Shown here: positions 14,640-21,606 of the stretch, in pieces
How positions within the stretch are numbered: the first letter of the stretch is position 1
Layout: each line of letters begins with the position of its first letter
From: a virus
DNA: 30,946 nt
Strand: one strand, 5' to 3'
IMG/VR virus record: IMGVR_UViG_3300010389_000080
Coordinates: 1 to 30,946 of that record
Translations under genes and position numbers: made by a program
Notes under the pieces: model-generated
What the model saw: the letters and a program-made list of their open reading frames with translations, nothing else
What the model was told of the DNA's origin: nothing
Databases searched by the model: none

Positions 14640-15308
14640 ATGCCAAAGGCCGTTTTCCTGCGATTACCCGACGATTTGGTCGAAGATCTGGAGCGTTTTC
14701 GCCCGAGAACCCTGTCCCTGACTACCTTTTGCGCCTACCTGTTGGAGCTTGGGGTTGACAGGGACGCTAGATTACCCGCGTACTGTGTCGGTGCGGGGAC
14801 ACCACCTCTAGGTAACTCCCAACCGAAGCAAGTTCAAGAATCTACGCCTCAGCAACCTTCCGGCGAAGGGAAGGCTGTTTCGGCTGTTGGTTCAGATGGC
14901 TGTTTGGATTTGGTTTTCCAGCCCGAAGACTTGGACACAAAAAAAGAAATAGGCAAGAAAAAGGTTGCAAAATCGGCAAAGGTTGAGTATTCCGAAGGCT
15001 TCGCGCTCCTGTGGAAAACTTATCAGTCGGCACCTGATCGAGTCTCATGCCAGTCCAAGCCGAAGGCGTTTGAGGAATGGAAAAAGGTGGTGAAGGCTGA
15101 GGGCGAAGAACGACTGCTTGGTGCGGTCAACAATGCCATTACCGAGCAGAAGCGCAGGAAGACCGCCGGTGAGTTTGTGGGCAGCCTTCCCGATCTGTTC
15201 CGTTGGTTGCGTGACGGCAAGTACGAGGTGTATCTGGAAGAGCACAAGGCGCAGGTTTCAGGTCGGACGTGGAGCGCCGATATGGGCTGCTGGATCGAGA
15301 ACGACTGA
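14640..15308 (+). CDS. putative replication-associated DNA-binding protein
   Basis: This is a 222-residue protein from the ATG at 14640; an upstream TTG at 14601 is less likely. The N-terminus (MPKAVFLRLPDDLVEDLERF, residues 1-45) looks like a ribbon-helix-helix fold. A linker of about 65 residues rich in Pro, Gln, Ser and Lys follows. The C-terminal domain (about 113-205) has FALLWKTYQSAP, then KPKAFEEWKKVVKAEGEERL and LPDLFRWLRDGKYEVYLEE. That pattern recalls the C-terminal helical domain of phage replication initiator or DnaT-like proteins, which binds ssDNA or helicase. It is the first gene of the rightward block. The replication role is inferred; no helicase or polymerase is visible in the window. 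Confidence 0.6.
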   Translation: MPKAVFLRLPDDLVEDLERFRPRTLSLTTFCAYLLELGVDRDARLPAYCVGAGTPPLGNSQPKQVQESTPQQPSGEGKAVSAVGSDGCLDLVFQPEDLDTKKEIGKKKVAKSAKVEYSEGFALLWKTYQSAPDRVSCQSKPKAFEEWKKVVKAEGEERLLGAVNNAITEQKRRKTAGEFVGSLPDLFRWLRDGKYEVYLEEHKAQVSGRTWSADMGCWIEND

Positions 15309-15340
15309 TCCTGTCCCTTGTTAATCAACCGAGACTCACC

Positions 15341-15628
15341 ATGAAACTGTATTCACCGGATGCCAAGGGTAAATACGTCTGGCAGGTGGCGGACAGTAAA
15401 ACCCGCGCTGTGTCCTACACCGTCACCACCACGCGCACACCACCCTTGGACGCCTGCTACGGGCACCCGATGGGCAAATACGACGATCAGGGCCTGTACA
15501 TGACCTACTGCCCGAACGTGGGCGCTGATGACGCTAAGAGCCCTCTGGCAGCGCGGTATGTGGTGCATCCCATGGCCGCGTCAGAGCGTGACAAGGCAGA
15601 CACGCAGCGCCTATGGCGTGAGATCTAA
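15341..15628 (+). CDS. hypothetical protein
   Basis: This is a 95-residue protein from ATG at 15341 (MKLYSPDAKGKYVWQVADSK), with the sequence ACACTCACC before the start and no Shine-Dalgarno sequence. It is mostly beta-strand in character, with DACYGHPMGKYDDQGLYMTY in the middle and a helical C-terminus (SERDKADTQRLWREI). I do not recognise a family. It is followed after 22 bases by the DUF4326 fusion gene. Confidence 0.62.
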   Translation: MKLYSPDAKGKYVWQVADSKTRAVSYTVTTTRTPPLDACYGHPMGKYDDQGLYMTYCPNVGADDAKSPLAARYVVHPMAASERDKADTQRLWREI

Positions 15629-15650
15629 AGCGTGCTACCGTGGCACCGAA

Positions 15651-16448
15651 ATGCAATCGGACATGACGGCAACACTGACGACAGCCCCAGAAATGAACGA
15701 GCAGGAAGCTCGGCAGGCGGTCGATGACATTAAGCGCGGGATCAACACTGTCCGCGCTCGTATTTACGACTTGGATCAGCGCAAGGGCTGGAAGGCTTTG
15801 GGTTATCGCAGTTTCGCTGCATGTTGTATGGAGGAATTTCCCGAATTGCACGCTCGAACTATTGAGAAGCAGTTGGGCGCCGCTCGCGTAGAAGCCAAAT
15901 TGCAAGACATCCGCCCTAACGGGCGGAACTTTCGTATTGGCGATATGCCCGAGACCCACCTCCGCCCGCTGGTCTCTGTCAAGAACGATGACGAAGCTCT
16001 TGCGGCCGCTTTTAGCAAGGCCCAAGAAATAGCTAAACAAGAAAACAACGGCAAACTTACCGAAGCCATAGTTACTCGCGCTGTACAAGAAACACGACCC
16101 GAATACGAATGGTCAGAATCTGAACTTGACCGACGGGCGATCGTCGAAAAAGGTGGCACTGTTGTTGCCAATATGCACCAAGAAACGGATCGCGCCTTAA
16201 TTCATTGGGCAAAGACAACGGGACACTTTGCTCGCATTGATCGAAACAGTGATTGGGGCAACCCTTTTGAGATGCCTAACGATGGCGATAGGGACACGGT
16301 TTGCGATTCCTATGAAATATTCTTTCCACGCAAATTTAGCCTTCACAATCGGCTTGATGAGCTAAAGGGAAAAGTTCTTGGTTGCTGGTGTTACCCACAA
16401 CGTTGCCATGGCGATTATTTGACGAGCAAGATCAATGAAGAATTTTGA
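15651..16448 (+). CDS. DUF4326 fusion protein with ParB-like helical N-terminus
   Basis: This is a protein of about 265 residues from ATG at 15651; ATG at 15663 is also possible. Residues about 20-155 resemble helical DNA-binding proteins of phages and plasmids: GWKALGYRSFAACCMEEFPE, then EKQLGAARVEAKL, THLRPLVSVKNDDEALAAAF and IVTRAVQE. The C-terminal 70 residues are a DUF4326 domain, shown by NSDWGNPFEMP and KGKVLGCWCYPQRCHGDYLT. The conserved WGNPF and GCWC-x3-CHGD blocks suggest an active or metal site, but the biochemical function is not known to me. The 3' half is less GC-rich than the 5' half, suggesting domain acquisition. The stop overlaps the next gene by 14 bases. Confidence 0.78.
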   Translation: MQSDMTATLTTAPEMNEQEARQAVDDIKRGINTVRARIYDLDQRKGWKALGYRSFAACCMEEFPELHARTIEKQLGAARVEAKLQDIRPNGRNFRIGDMPETHLRPLVSVKNDDEALAAAFSKAQEIAKQENNGKLTEAIVTRAVQETRPEYEWSESELDRRAIVEKGGTVVANMHQETDRALIHWAKTTGHFARIDRNSDWGNPFEMPNDGDRDTVCDSYEIFFPRKFSLHNRLDELKGKVLGCWCYPQRCHGDYLTSKINEEF

Positions 16449-17142
16449 AAAGTGCATCTGTATTGCGCAAGCTCGTATTATTGAGGGCAAACGGAAAAAA
16501 GCTCACATCTGTACAATTGCCTTTCATCCACCTACTGATTCATTCATTCGCGTATGCTTGCCATTCCAGCCTGGCAAGGAAACAGGGGTAAGGCGATGGC
16601 ATCAGTTTTCGTTTGTTGGAACTAGATCATTAAATGACACGCGCTCTGAAAGCTTTGAGTTTGGCGAGTTAGTCAGTATTGACGGTCAACTAAAGCATCA
16701 AGAACGCATTGCCATTCACAGGAGAATTCTTTCCCTTTATCGCTACGAATCAGAGTTAAATGAACTCAAGCAGTCCATAGGATTGCTAATCCCAGAGCGC
16801 GGCTCTCTGCGGTTTAGACAGAAACCATTGACGGATCGAGAACAAGAATATAGGCAGATAATGCTTCGAAAGGGCCTGTTTTTTCCCGACTATAAAATTC
16901 ACGTGACAGGCAGGAGCGCACAATTCAAAAACAGATTTGACAAGCAATTAGTTCAGTGGGATCTGTTTGAGGCGATTAGAAAGGGCGTTGATCCTTTTGC
17001 CGCGATAAATAGTTTCAAGGATCCATATATTATTCTTGGCAATACGCCATGGCGGCGGGATTCTTTTATGGCTATTTCAATTCTTTCCGCGCCGACTGGC
17101 GCTAAAGCTCACGCCCATCATCAACAGCTTTCATTGGTCTGA
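16435..17142 (+). CDS. uncharacterised protein paired with DUF4326 gene
   Basis: This 235-residue protein was not recognised with confidence. The N-terminal 80 residues look beta-rich (KCICIAQARIIEGKRKKAHI, TDSFIRVCLPFQPGKETGVR) and could be OB-like. The middle is helical (RIAIHRRILSLYRYESELNE). The C-terminal part holds KDPYIILGNTPWRRDSFMAI, a strand-turn-strand with a conserved-looking WR. No signal peptide or membrane segment is seen. It starts inside the end of the DUF4326 fusion gene, so the two are translationally coupled. Sampled stretches are near 42% GC against about 52% in the gene before it, consistent with transfer as a unit. A role in DNA or nucleotide modification or in host defence is possible but unproven. 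Confidence 0.7.
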   Translation: MKNFEKCICIAQARIIEGKRKKAHICTIAFHPPTDSFIRVCLPFQPGKETGVRRWHQFSFVGTRSLNDTRSESFEFGELVSIDGQLKHQERIAIHRRILSLYRYESELNELKQSIGLLIPERGSLRFRQKPLTDREQEYRQIMLRKGLFFPDYKIHVTGRSAQFKNRFDKQLVQWDLFEAIRKGVDPFAAINSFKDPYIILGNTPWRRDSFMAISILSAPTGAKAHAHHQQLSLV

Positions 17143-17143
17143 C

Positions 17144-17293
17144 ATGCCCTCAAAGCTTCCTCGCCTTAACGTTGTTTTGCCGGCGCAAATGCGTGACTGG
17201 CTTGAAACGCAACGCCTTCCTTGTGAATCAACTGCGGCAGTTATTCGCCGCATTTTGCATGAATACATGAAAAAGCATGAAACCAGCATTTGA
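17144..17293 (+). CDS. small ribbon-helix-helix DNA-binding protein
   Basis: This is a 49-residue protein from ATG at 17144, one base after the preceding stop. An N-terminal strand (KLPRLNVVLPAQMRDWLETQ) and two helices (STAAVIRRILHEYMKK) match the Arc/MetJ-type ribbon-helix-helix fold. It is likely an autoregulator or local transcription regulator acting as a dimer on operator DNA. It overlaps the next gene by 17 bases. Confidence 0.72.
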   Translation: MPSKLPRLNVVLPAQMRDWLETQRLPCESTAAVIRRILHEYMKKHETSI

Positions 17294-17717
17294 CACCGCC
17301 GAGGTTTGCCGCCTGCTAAGGCGTGGCATTGAAGCCGGTCATTGGACAATGCAGGATCTAGACGTGCCTTCACGCGGCTGGGTCATCACAATGGAGGATG
17401 CCAAGCGCATCCCCGGCTTTACACCGCCTACTTACCGCAACCTTCTCAGAGATGAGCCCACGCCATCCGAACGCGTCCAAGTCACAGACCCCAGAGACTT
17501 CGCGCTGGCTCCAGCCCCTGCCGATCCTGTTCAACGAGGAAGCGCACCGCTACCAATGGCAACCCACGGGCCAGTGGCTGAATCATTCAGTGACGCAAGT
17601 GTGCAAGGGCACGAAGGATGCGTGGGCGATGAAGCGGATTATGGAAACCAAACACATTTGGGAGCCGCGTGGGAAAGCAGTGCATCTGGCGCTGGAGAAC
17701 TTCCTGACGACTGGTGA
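17277..17717 (+). CDS. hypothetical protein with long overlap into nuclease gene
   Basis: This 146-residue frame starts MKPAFDTAEVCRLLRRGIEA. The first 58 residues (SRGWVITMEDAKRIPGFTPP) look like a genuine small domain. From 17452 on, the frame lies within the nuclease gene in another frame and becomes Pro, Ser, Gly and Ala rich, as expected for a shadow. Probably only the N-terminal part is under selection, or a nearby stop was lost by an indel. The function is unknown. Confidence 0.5.
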   Translation: MKPAFDTAEVCRLLRRGIEAGHWTMQDLDVPSRGWVITMEDAKRIPGFTPPTYRNLLRDEPTPSERVQVTDPRDFALAPAPADPVQRGSAPLPMATHGPVAESFSDASVQGHEGCVGDEADYGNQTHLGAAWESSASGAGELPDDW

Positions 17718-18132
17718 CGCTGGTGAGTATCCAGAGGAATACAAGGAATGGGTTGAACCGCTGCTTGAACATTCCGTTTGGAATACCTACGAGGCTGTGG
17801 CCTGCGAGTATCGGCTGGCGGATGTAGAGCGCAACATTGCAGGCAGCTTTGATTGCTTGCTTCGCCGCAAGGATGATCATCAACAGCTTGTGTTGGTGGA
17901 TTTGAAGACGCAGGGCAAGGCCGATGCCAGTCCCTATGACGTAAGCCCCCAGTTGGGTGGATACCTTGGGATGCTCAGCCTGCACTGGCCCAAGCTGTAC
18001 ATACAAAAGGCTGGTGTGCTGTGGAGCCGTCCGGGCAGCACGACGCTGCAGAAGGTGGACGTGGATGAAGCAGTGATCGAGTGGCAGGGCGCCCGTGACG
18101 CGTTTTTGATGCTGAACCAACCGGAGTTTTGA
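17452..18132 (+). CDS. PD-(D/E)XK exonuclease (RecB/Cas4-like)
   Basis: This is a 226-residue protein from ATG at 17452; an earlier in-frame ATG at 17398 is possible. The fold is read from ILFNEEAHRYQWQPTGQWLN (N-terminal strands), GKAVHLALENFL, the metal-binding region VERNIAGSFDCLL and LVLVDLKTQGKA, and SPQLGGYLGML. The Asp of GSFD and the D-x-K of VDLKT form the PD-(D/E)XK core; Gln of SPQL fits the motif typical of RecB-family nucleases. In phages these enzymes resect DNA ends to give ssDNA for an annealing protein, here the Sak3-like product of 20063-20788. Confidence 0.85.
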   Translation: MSPRHPNASKSQTPETSRWLQPLPILFNEEAHRYQWQPTGQWLNHSVTQVCKGTKDAWAMKRIMETKHIWEPRGKAVHLALENFLTTGDAGEYPEEYKEWVEPLLEHSVWNTYEAVACEYRLADVERNIAGSFDCLLRRKDDHQQLVLVDLKTQGKADASPYDVSPQLGGYLGMLSLHWPKLYIQKAGVLWSRPGSTTLQKVDVDEAVIEWQGARDAFLMLNQPEF

Positions 18133-18138
18133 GGCGGG

Positions 18139-18169
18139 TTGCCATGCCCTCCATTTAGGGGTATACTCC
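18139..18169 (+). promoter_or_regulatory. promoter with GGGGTATACTCC element (copy 1)
   Basis: A -35 hexamer TTGCCA (18139-18144) lies exactly 17 bases before TATACT (18162-18167), giving a near-consensus sigma-70 promoter. The -10 is embedded in TTTAGGGGTATACTCC, an imperfect palindrome repeated upstream of other genes. The next ATG is at 18191, giving a leader of only about 17 bases. Confidence 0.72.
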
Positions 18170-18190
18170 TTTTGCAGAGATGCCCCACGC

Positions 18191-18499
18191 ATGACCAACC
18201 CCAGCACACTGCTCGGCGTCATCGCCAGCACCAAAAAGGAAATCGCACGTCACCAGGAAATCCTTGATCGCCTCATGGATGACCTTGCCCTGATGTACAC
18301 CGCAGGCGACCTAGACGACATCAAAGACGACGACGGCAACCTTGCTCTTCACGGCATCAAGGTATCCCGCTGCACCCGCACGAGTTGGCAGTACAGCAAT
18401 GCCGTCAAAGAACTGCAGCAGCTAGAGCAGTTTGAAGGCGTCGCCCAGAAGAAGGAAACAGAATACTGGAGAGTGACGCTGCCAAAGGCAGAGTTCTGA
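18191..18499 (+). CDS. hypothetical coiled-coil early protein
   Basis: This 102-residue protein has an N-terminal helix (LLGVIASTKKEIARHQEILD) likely to form a coiled coil. A conserved-looking C-terminal block follows (HGIKVSRCTRTSWQYSNAVK, TEYWRVTLPKAEF). Similar small proteins lie next to recombination genes in other phages, but I know no function. It has its own promoter element and is coupled to the next gene by a 1-base stop-start overlap. Confidence 0.68.
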   Translation: MTNPSTLLGVIASTKKEIARHQEILDRLMDDLALMYTAGDLDDIKDDDGNLALHGIKVSRCTRTSWQYSNAVKELQQLEQFEGVAQKKETEYWRVTLPKAEF

Positions 18500-18705
18500 T
18501 GGCCGGCTCTCCCGTAGACGATCGCATTGATGCCATCTTGGCGAAGTACGACCTATGGGATCCAGACCAATACACAGACGCCGTGGCGGAGCTAGTGCAG
18601 TACCTGTTGACCGTTGACCCTAAAGACGAACGCAAGAGCCTGTATTACCAGTCCATCCCACAGAAAAAACACCTTGAAAATTGTTTGATGCAATCGAATG
18701 ATTAG
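18499..18705 (+). CDS. hypothetical small early protein
   Basis: This 68-residue, acidic protein (MAGSPVDDRIDAILAKYDLW) is predicted to be helical. The start shares a base with the preceding stop (TGATG). The function is unknown. Its 3' end overlaps a 45-codon gene by 8 bases. Confidence 0.62.
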   Translation: MAGSPVDDRIDAILAKYDLWDPDQYTDAVAELVQYLLTVDPKDERKSLYYQSIPQKKHLENCLMQSND

Positions 18706-18835
18706 CAACCCTTACGGCTTGACCTGGCAGACACGCTTTCTTTTTTGGTTACTTTCTAAGCGCCCCGACGTGCAAGGCATCACACTGAGCACACCCGTTG
18801 AACACCTCAATCGTTGTTTGACGCATACGAAATGA
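18698..18835 (+). CDS. 45-residue hypothetical protein
   Basis: This short frame (MISNPYGLTWQTRFLFWLLS) bridges the gap between the preceding gene and rusA and overlaps both: 8 bases at the start and an ATGA junction at 18832-18835. The middle residues RFLFWLLSKRPD are hydrophobic and could contact a membrane. The gap-free fit between neighbours supports that it is translated, but it is too short for certainty. Confidence 0.5.
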   Translation: MISNPYGLTWQTRFLFWLLSKRPDVQGITLSTPVEHLNRCLTHTK

Positions 18836-19242
18836 AGTTTTCCGTGCAGGGCATTGAGCCAGCACCACAAGGCAGCAAGCGCCACGTTGGCAATGGCCGC
18901 ATGGTGGAAGCATCAAAGAAGGTCAAGCCGTGGCGTTTTGCCGTCAGTCAAGCAGCACTTGAAACCGGCGAACAGTTGATTGATGAACCCGTCAGCGTGC
19001 TGATTACTTTTCTGTTTAGTCGCCCTAAAGCGCATTACAACAGCAAGGGTGAAATCAAGCCGAAAGCGCCGTTTTACAAGTTCACCAAACCTGACCTTGA
19101 TAAGCTGTGCCGCTCAACCTTGGACGGTATTACAAACGTGTTGATCAAAGACGATTCGCAGGTTGTGACGTTGATAGCGACGAAACAGTATGCCAATGAA
19201 GGCGAATTACCCGGAGCCCTAATCACCATCAACAAACTGTGA
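18832..19242 (+). CDS. rusA: RusA-like Holliday junction resolvase
   Basis: This is a 136-residue protein from ATG at 18832 (MKFSVQGIEPAPQGSKRHVG). The RusA signature is present: FYKFTKPDLDKLCRSTLDGI followed by LIKDDSQVVTLIATKQYA. The conserved Asp residues of KPDLDK and of KDDSQ bind catalytic magnesium. The enzyme cuts Holliday junctions or branched replication intermediates, needed to give packaging-ready linear concatemers. Length matches the family (about 120-140 residues). It is coupled to both neighbours by 4-base overlaps. Confidence 0.9.
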   Translation: MKFSVQGIEPAPQGSKRHVGNGRMVEASKKVKPWRFAVSQAALETGEQLIDEPVSVLITFLFSRPKAHYNSKGEIKPKAPFYKFTKPDLDKLCRSTLDGITNVLIKDDSQVVTLIATKQYANEGELPGALITINKL

Positions 19243-19982
19243 GAGCAACAAGGTACATCCGCATTTGCAAAGTTTGCGGCGCTTCATTCGACATTAAGAT
19301 CTTGCGCAATGGCAGGCCATCAACGCGTAAGACCTGCAGCAAAAGCTGTGCCAACAAGCCCAGAACACGAGTCAGGTACTGGACGCAGGCAGAGACGGAA
19401 TGGCTGATTGATCACGTCAATACGATGCCGCTGTCACGCCTTGTGCGTTCATTTAATTTATGGGCACGCGTTACAGGATTGCCTGATCGCACCAAAAACG
19501 CGATTGACAAAAAGCTTAGAACGCTTGGCTATTCCAATCGGCCAACAGTTGAGTTTTATACGTTCATGAAGCTCAGCCAAATGCTTGGGCTATCCAGAGA
19601 CACGATTGCGGGTTGGAAGCGCCTTAAAGATTATCCGCTTGAGACTTACCGGCGTGATAACAAAAAGCAAACGTTTAATTATGTGACGACCAAGATGTTC
19701 AAGGATTTTGCGCGTCGGCATCCGGCGTGTCTTGGTGGCGCCAATGAAGTTGGCCTGCAAATGCTGCTGGAGGATTCGCGGTGGGCAAAGGAAATCCTGC
19801 GCGAGTACCCCAGACGGCCTGACCGGCAATGGAAGGAACGACGGGTGCGCTGCATCGAGACCGGCAAGATCTACCCGAGCATGGGCGCCGCTGGGCGTGA
19901 TGTGTTTGTTGTCAGACAGTGCATTGCACGGGCAATTGACAAAGGGCATCGAGCTGCTGGTTACAGGTTTGAGGAGATATAG
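19239..19982 (+). CDS. zinc-ribbon, HTH and NUMOD-like DNA-binding protein
   Basis: This is a 247-residue protein from a GTG start at 19239 overlapping the rusA stop (GTGA). A zinc ribbon lies at residues 8-40 (ICKVCG and CSKSCANK). A Myb- or HTH-like segment follows (WTQAETEWLIDHVNTMPLSR, about 48-70). A second HTH lies near FMKLSQMLGLSRDTIAGWKR. The C-terminal 45 residues (RCIETGKIYPSMGAAGRDVF, then RAAGYRFE) resemble NUMOD1/IENR1 DNA-binding repeats of homing endonucleases. No nuclease domain is visible, so it may be a domesticated DNA-binding relic or a regulator. Confidence 0.68.
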   Translation: MRATRYIRICKVCGASFDIKILRNGRPSTRKTCSKSCANKPRTRVRYWTQAETEWLIDHVNTMPLSRLVRSFNLWARVTGLPDRTKNAIDKKLRTLGYSNRPTVEFYTFMKLSQMLGLSRDTIAGWKRLKDYPLETYRRDNKKQTFNYVTTKMFKDFARRHPACLGGANEVGLQMLLEDSRWAKEILREYPRRPDRQWKERRVRCIETGKIYPSMGAAGRDVFVVRQCIARAIDKGHRAAGYRFEEI

Positions 19983-20010
19983 ACAGCACTTGTATTTAGG
20001 GGTATACTCC
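19980..20010 (+). promoter_or_regulatory. promoter with GGGGTATACTCC element (copy 2)
   Basis: TAGACA (19980-19985) and TATACT (20003-20008) are 17 bases apart. The element TATTTAGGGGTATACTCC shares TTTAGGGGTATACTCC with copy 1. Transcription would start near 20015, at the foot of a small hairpin. Confidence 0.72.
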
Positions 20011-20015
20011 ATGCA

Positions 20016-20029
20016 AGGGCCGGAGCCCT
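20016..20029 (+). promoter_or_regulatory. 5' leader hairpin before annealing protein gene
   Basis: AGGGC-CGGA-GCCCT forms a 5-bp stem with a 4-base loop right at the predicted 5' end of the mRNA. Such hairpins can protect transcripts from decay. The coding start follows 33 bases later. Confidence 0.45.
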
Positions 20030-20062
20030 GTCCTCACCGATCACCACACTCTCAAAACCTCT

Positions 20063-20788
20063 ATGACCGATTACCCCAATCTCGGGGGCATCATCACGCA
20101 GCAAGACGTATCAACCAAAGGAACCGGCTCTTACGCCGCTGATTACGTCAACTGGTGTCGTGTTGCCCACCTTCTTCATGATCATGCGCCGGGTTGGCAA
20201 TTTGCTCTCAAGGCTCACCCAGAAACCGGCCATGTCTGGAAATCTCCCGACGGAACCGCTTATGTGGTCGGGTGCTTTGAACACGTCAACGGATCCGATA
20301 CGCCGCCTTTCCCGCAGGCGATCATGGACAACCGTAATAACGCCATCGCGTTTGAAAAGGTCACTGCCCGTGATCTCACTGACGCTCATCGGCGTTGCCT
20401 CTGCACTGCTGCAGCCGCGCAATTCGGCCTCGCATGGCAGCTCTGGGCGCGGGAAGCCATAGAAAATCCGCACCGTGAAGAACTGGCCAAGCCGGCCTTG
20501 CAGCAGGACACGCCAAAGGAACCGTCCCAAGTGCGGGACACTCAGCCCAAGGCCAAGTCCAAAGCCGAAGCCAAGCCCGCCGCCAAAACCGAATCAAAGG
20601 TTGTTTTTCTGACCGATGACGAGGTTGAGGAAATTAAGGGTTGGGTCAAGGGTTACGACAAACGTGATGACCTAATCGCTGCCTTCAAAAAGCAGTTCAA
20701 GATCATGGCACCACGCATTGCCGACCGTATTCAATTCCCTGAACACAAGGAATTCATTGCCAAGTACATCGCTGACAATCCCGCATGA
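20063..20788 (+). CDS. ssDNA annealing protein (DUF1071 / Sak3-like)
   Basis: This 241-residue protein has its domain at residues 20-135. The core shows YAADYVNWCRVAHLLHDHAP, TAYVVGCFEH, MDNRNNAIAFEKVTARDLTD and HRRCLCTAAAAQFGLAWQLW. This follows the DUF1071 pattern of a strand pair, then a D-x-R-N-x-A-I turn, then a helix ending near FGLG. These proteins anneal complementary ssDNA in phage recombination. After a low-complexity Lys, Ala and Pro linker (KAKSKAEAKPAAKTESK), the C-terminus (DDEVEEIKGWVKGYDKRDDL) forms a separate small helical domain. Together with the nuclease and RusA it forms a recombination set. Confidence 0.8.
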   Translation: MTDYPNLGGIITQQDVSTKGTGSYAADYVNWCRVAHLLHDHAPGWQFALKAHPETGHVWKSPDGTAYVVGCFEHVNGSDTPPFPQAIMDNRNNAIAFEKVTARDLTDAHRRCLCTAAAAQFGLAWQLWAREAIENPHREELAKPALQQDTPKEPSQVRDTQPKAKSKAEAKPAAKTESKVVFLTDDEVEEIKGWVKGYDKRDDLIAAFKKQFKIMAPRIADRIQFPEHKEFIAKYIADNPA

Positions 20789-20967
20789 CAGGGCGACGGC
20801 CCAAAACACAAGAGGAGATCAATCGGAGGAAGAACCGCACAATTGTTGCGGCCAAGCTTCCGCCTGATACCTACCGGCAACTGAAGGTGTACTGCGCTAA
20901 ATCAGGGCAGAACATCAATCAAGCGCTGCGCCTCATCATTTCCACCTTCCTTTCAAACAATGCCTGA
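20785..20967 (+). CDS. small ribbon-helix-helix type protein
   Basis: This 60-residue basic protein has TIVAAKLPPDTYRQLKVYCA as strand and first helix and QNINQALRLIISTFL as second helix, typical of Arc/CopG-like DNA-binding proteins. The N-terminus is Arg/Lys rich. It overlaps the recombinase stop by 4 bases (ATGA) and the next start by 8 bases. A regulatory role is likely; its target is unknown. Confidence 0.7.
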   Translation: MTGRRPKTQEEINRRKNRTIVAAKLPPDTYRQLKVYCAKSGQNINQALRLIISTFLSNNA

Positions 20968-21256
20968 CATTGCCTTTACGGCGAAATTCCGCATTCAGGA
21001 AAATCGCAACCGTAAAAACGACAAAGCGCCTGAAGAGCAAATCGTTGTTGATTTCACCTCTGAGCAGGCAATGGCCGCGGCCAATTATCTAATGAGCATG
21101 GCTGAACAGGCGGAAGCCAAAGGCCAAAAGATCCGCATTTACACCGGCAAAGACGAATACACCGAGCAAACCGGTTTCTCTTTGTGGGGCGGTAAGTGGG
21201 GCAACAAAGGCTCCTTCAGCCCGCTCAAGCCCGAATCACCTGAAGCTTCTTTCTGA
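20960..21256 (+). CDS. hypothetical early protein
   Basis: This 98-residue protein has N-terminal strands (MPDIAFTAKFRIQENRNRKN), a helix (SEQAMAAANYLMSMAEQAEA) and a Gly/Trp-rich C-terminus (TGFSLWGGKWGNKGSFSPLK). It might be a ssDNA- or protein-binding accessory factor, given its place after the annealing protein, but I recognise no family. It is coupled to both neighbours by overlaps. Confidence 0.65.
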   Translation: MPDIAFTAKFRIQENRNRKNDKAPEEQIVVDFTSEQAMAAANYLMSMAEQAEAKGQKIRIYTGKDEYTEQTGFSLWGGKWGNKGSFSPLKPESPEASF

Positions 21257-21606
21257 TGGATCCCATGATTATCCTCACTGATTCCCAAGTCATTGAACTG
21301 AACAATCGCATTGGTCAAATCCAGCGGTTGCTTGAATCTGCGCAAGTCATCAAAGCTGGTGGCGCCGCACAGCCTAAAGCTGTTACCGAGCAAGCGCAGC
21401 CGCAAAGCGTGACCAGCAAGCGTCGCAAGGCCAAGCGCAAAACCCGTGGCGCCCTAGATGCTGCAAAGGTGGTTGAAATTAAGCGCCGCCTGGCGGCTGG
21501 TGGTGAATCGGCGCAGAAGATTGCCAACGATTACGGCGTGCATGTCACAACCGTGAATCTGATCAAATACGGCAAGACTTGGAAGAACGTTCAGGTGCCC
21601 GCTTGA
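21256..21606 (+). CDS. HTH protein with coiled N-terminus
   Basis: This is a 116-residue protein, starting at ATG 21256 (or ATG 21265). The N-terminal helix (LTDSQVIELNNRIGQIQRLL) is followed by a basic linker (KRRKAKRKTR). The C-terminal HTH is AAKVVEIKRRLAAGGESAQK, then IANDYGVHVTTVNLIKYGKT and W. This HTH ends in a 'GKTW' signature also present in the product of 22584-22916. It is a probable DNA-binding regulator. Confidence 0.7.
   Translation: MDPMIILTDSQVIELNNRIGQIQRLLESAQVIKAGGAAQPKAVTEQAQPQSVTSKRRKAKRKTRGALDAAKVVEIKRRLAAGGESAQKIANDYGVHVTTVNLIKYGKTWKNVQVPA

Noticed and set aside
15534-16088. 184-codon minus-strand frame opposite the DUF4326 fusion gene
   Set aside because: It is antisense to a gene with recognisable domains; composition is shadow-like.
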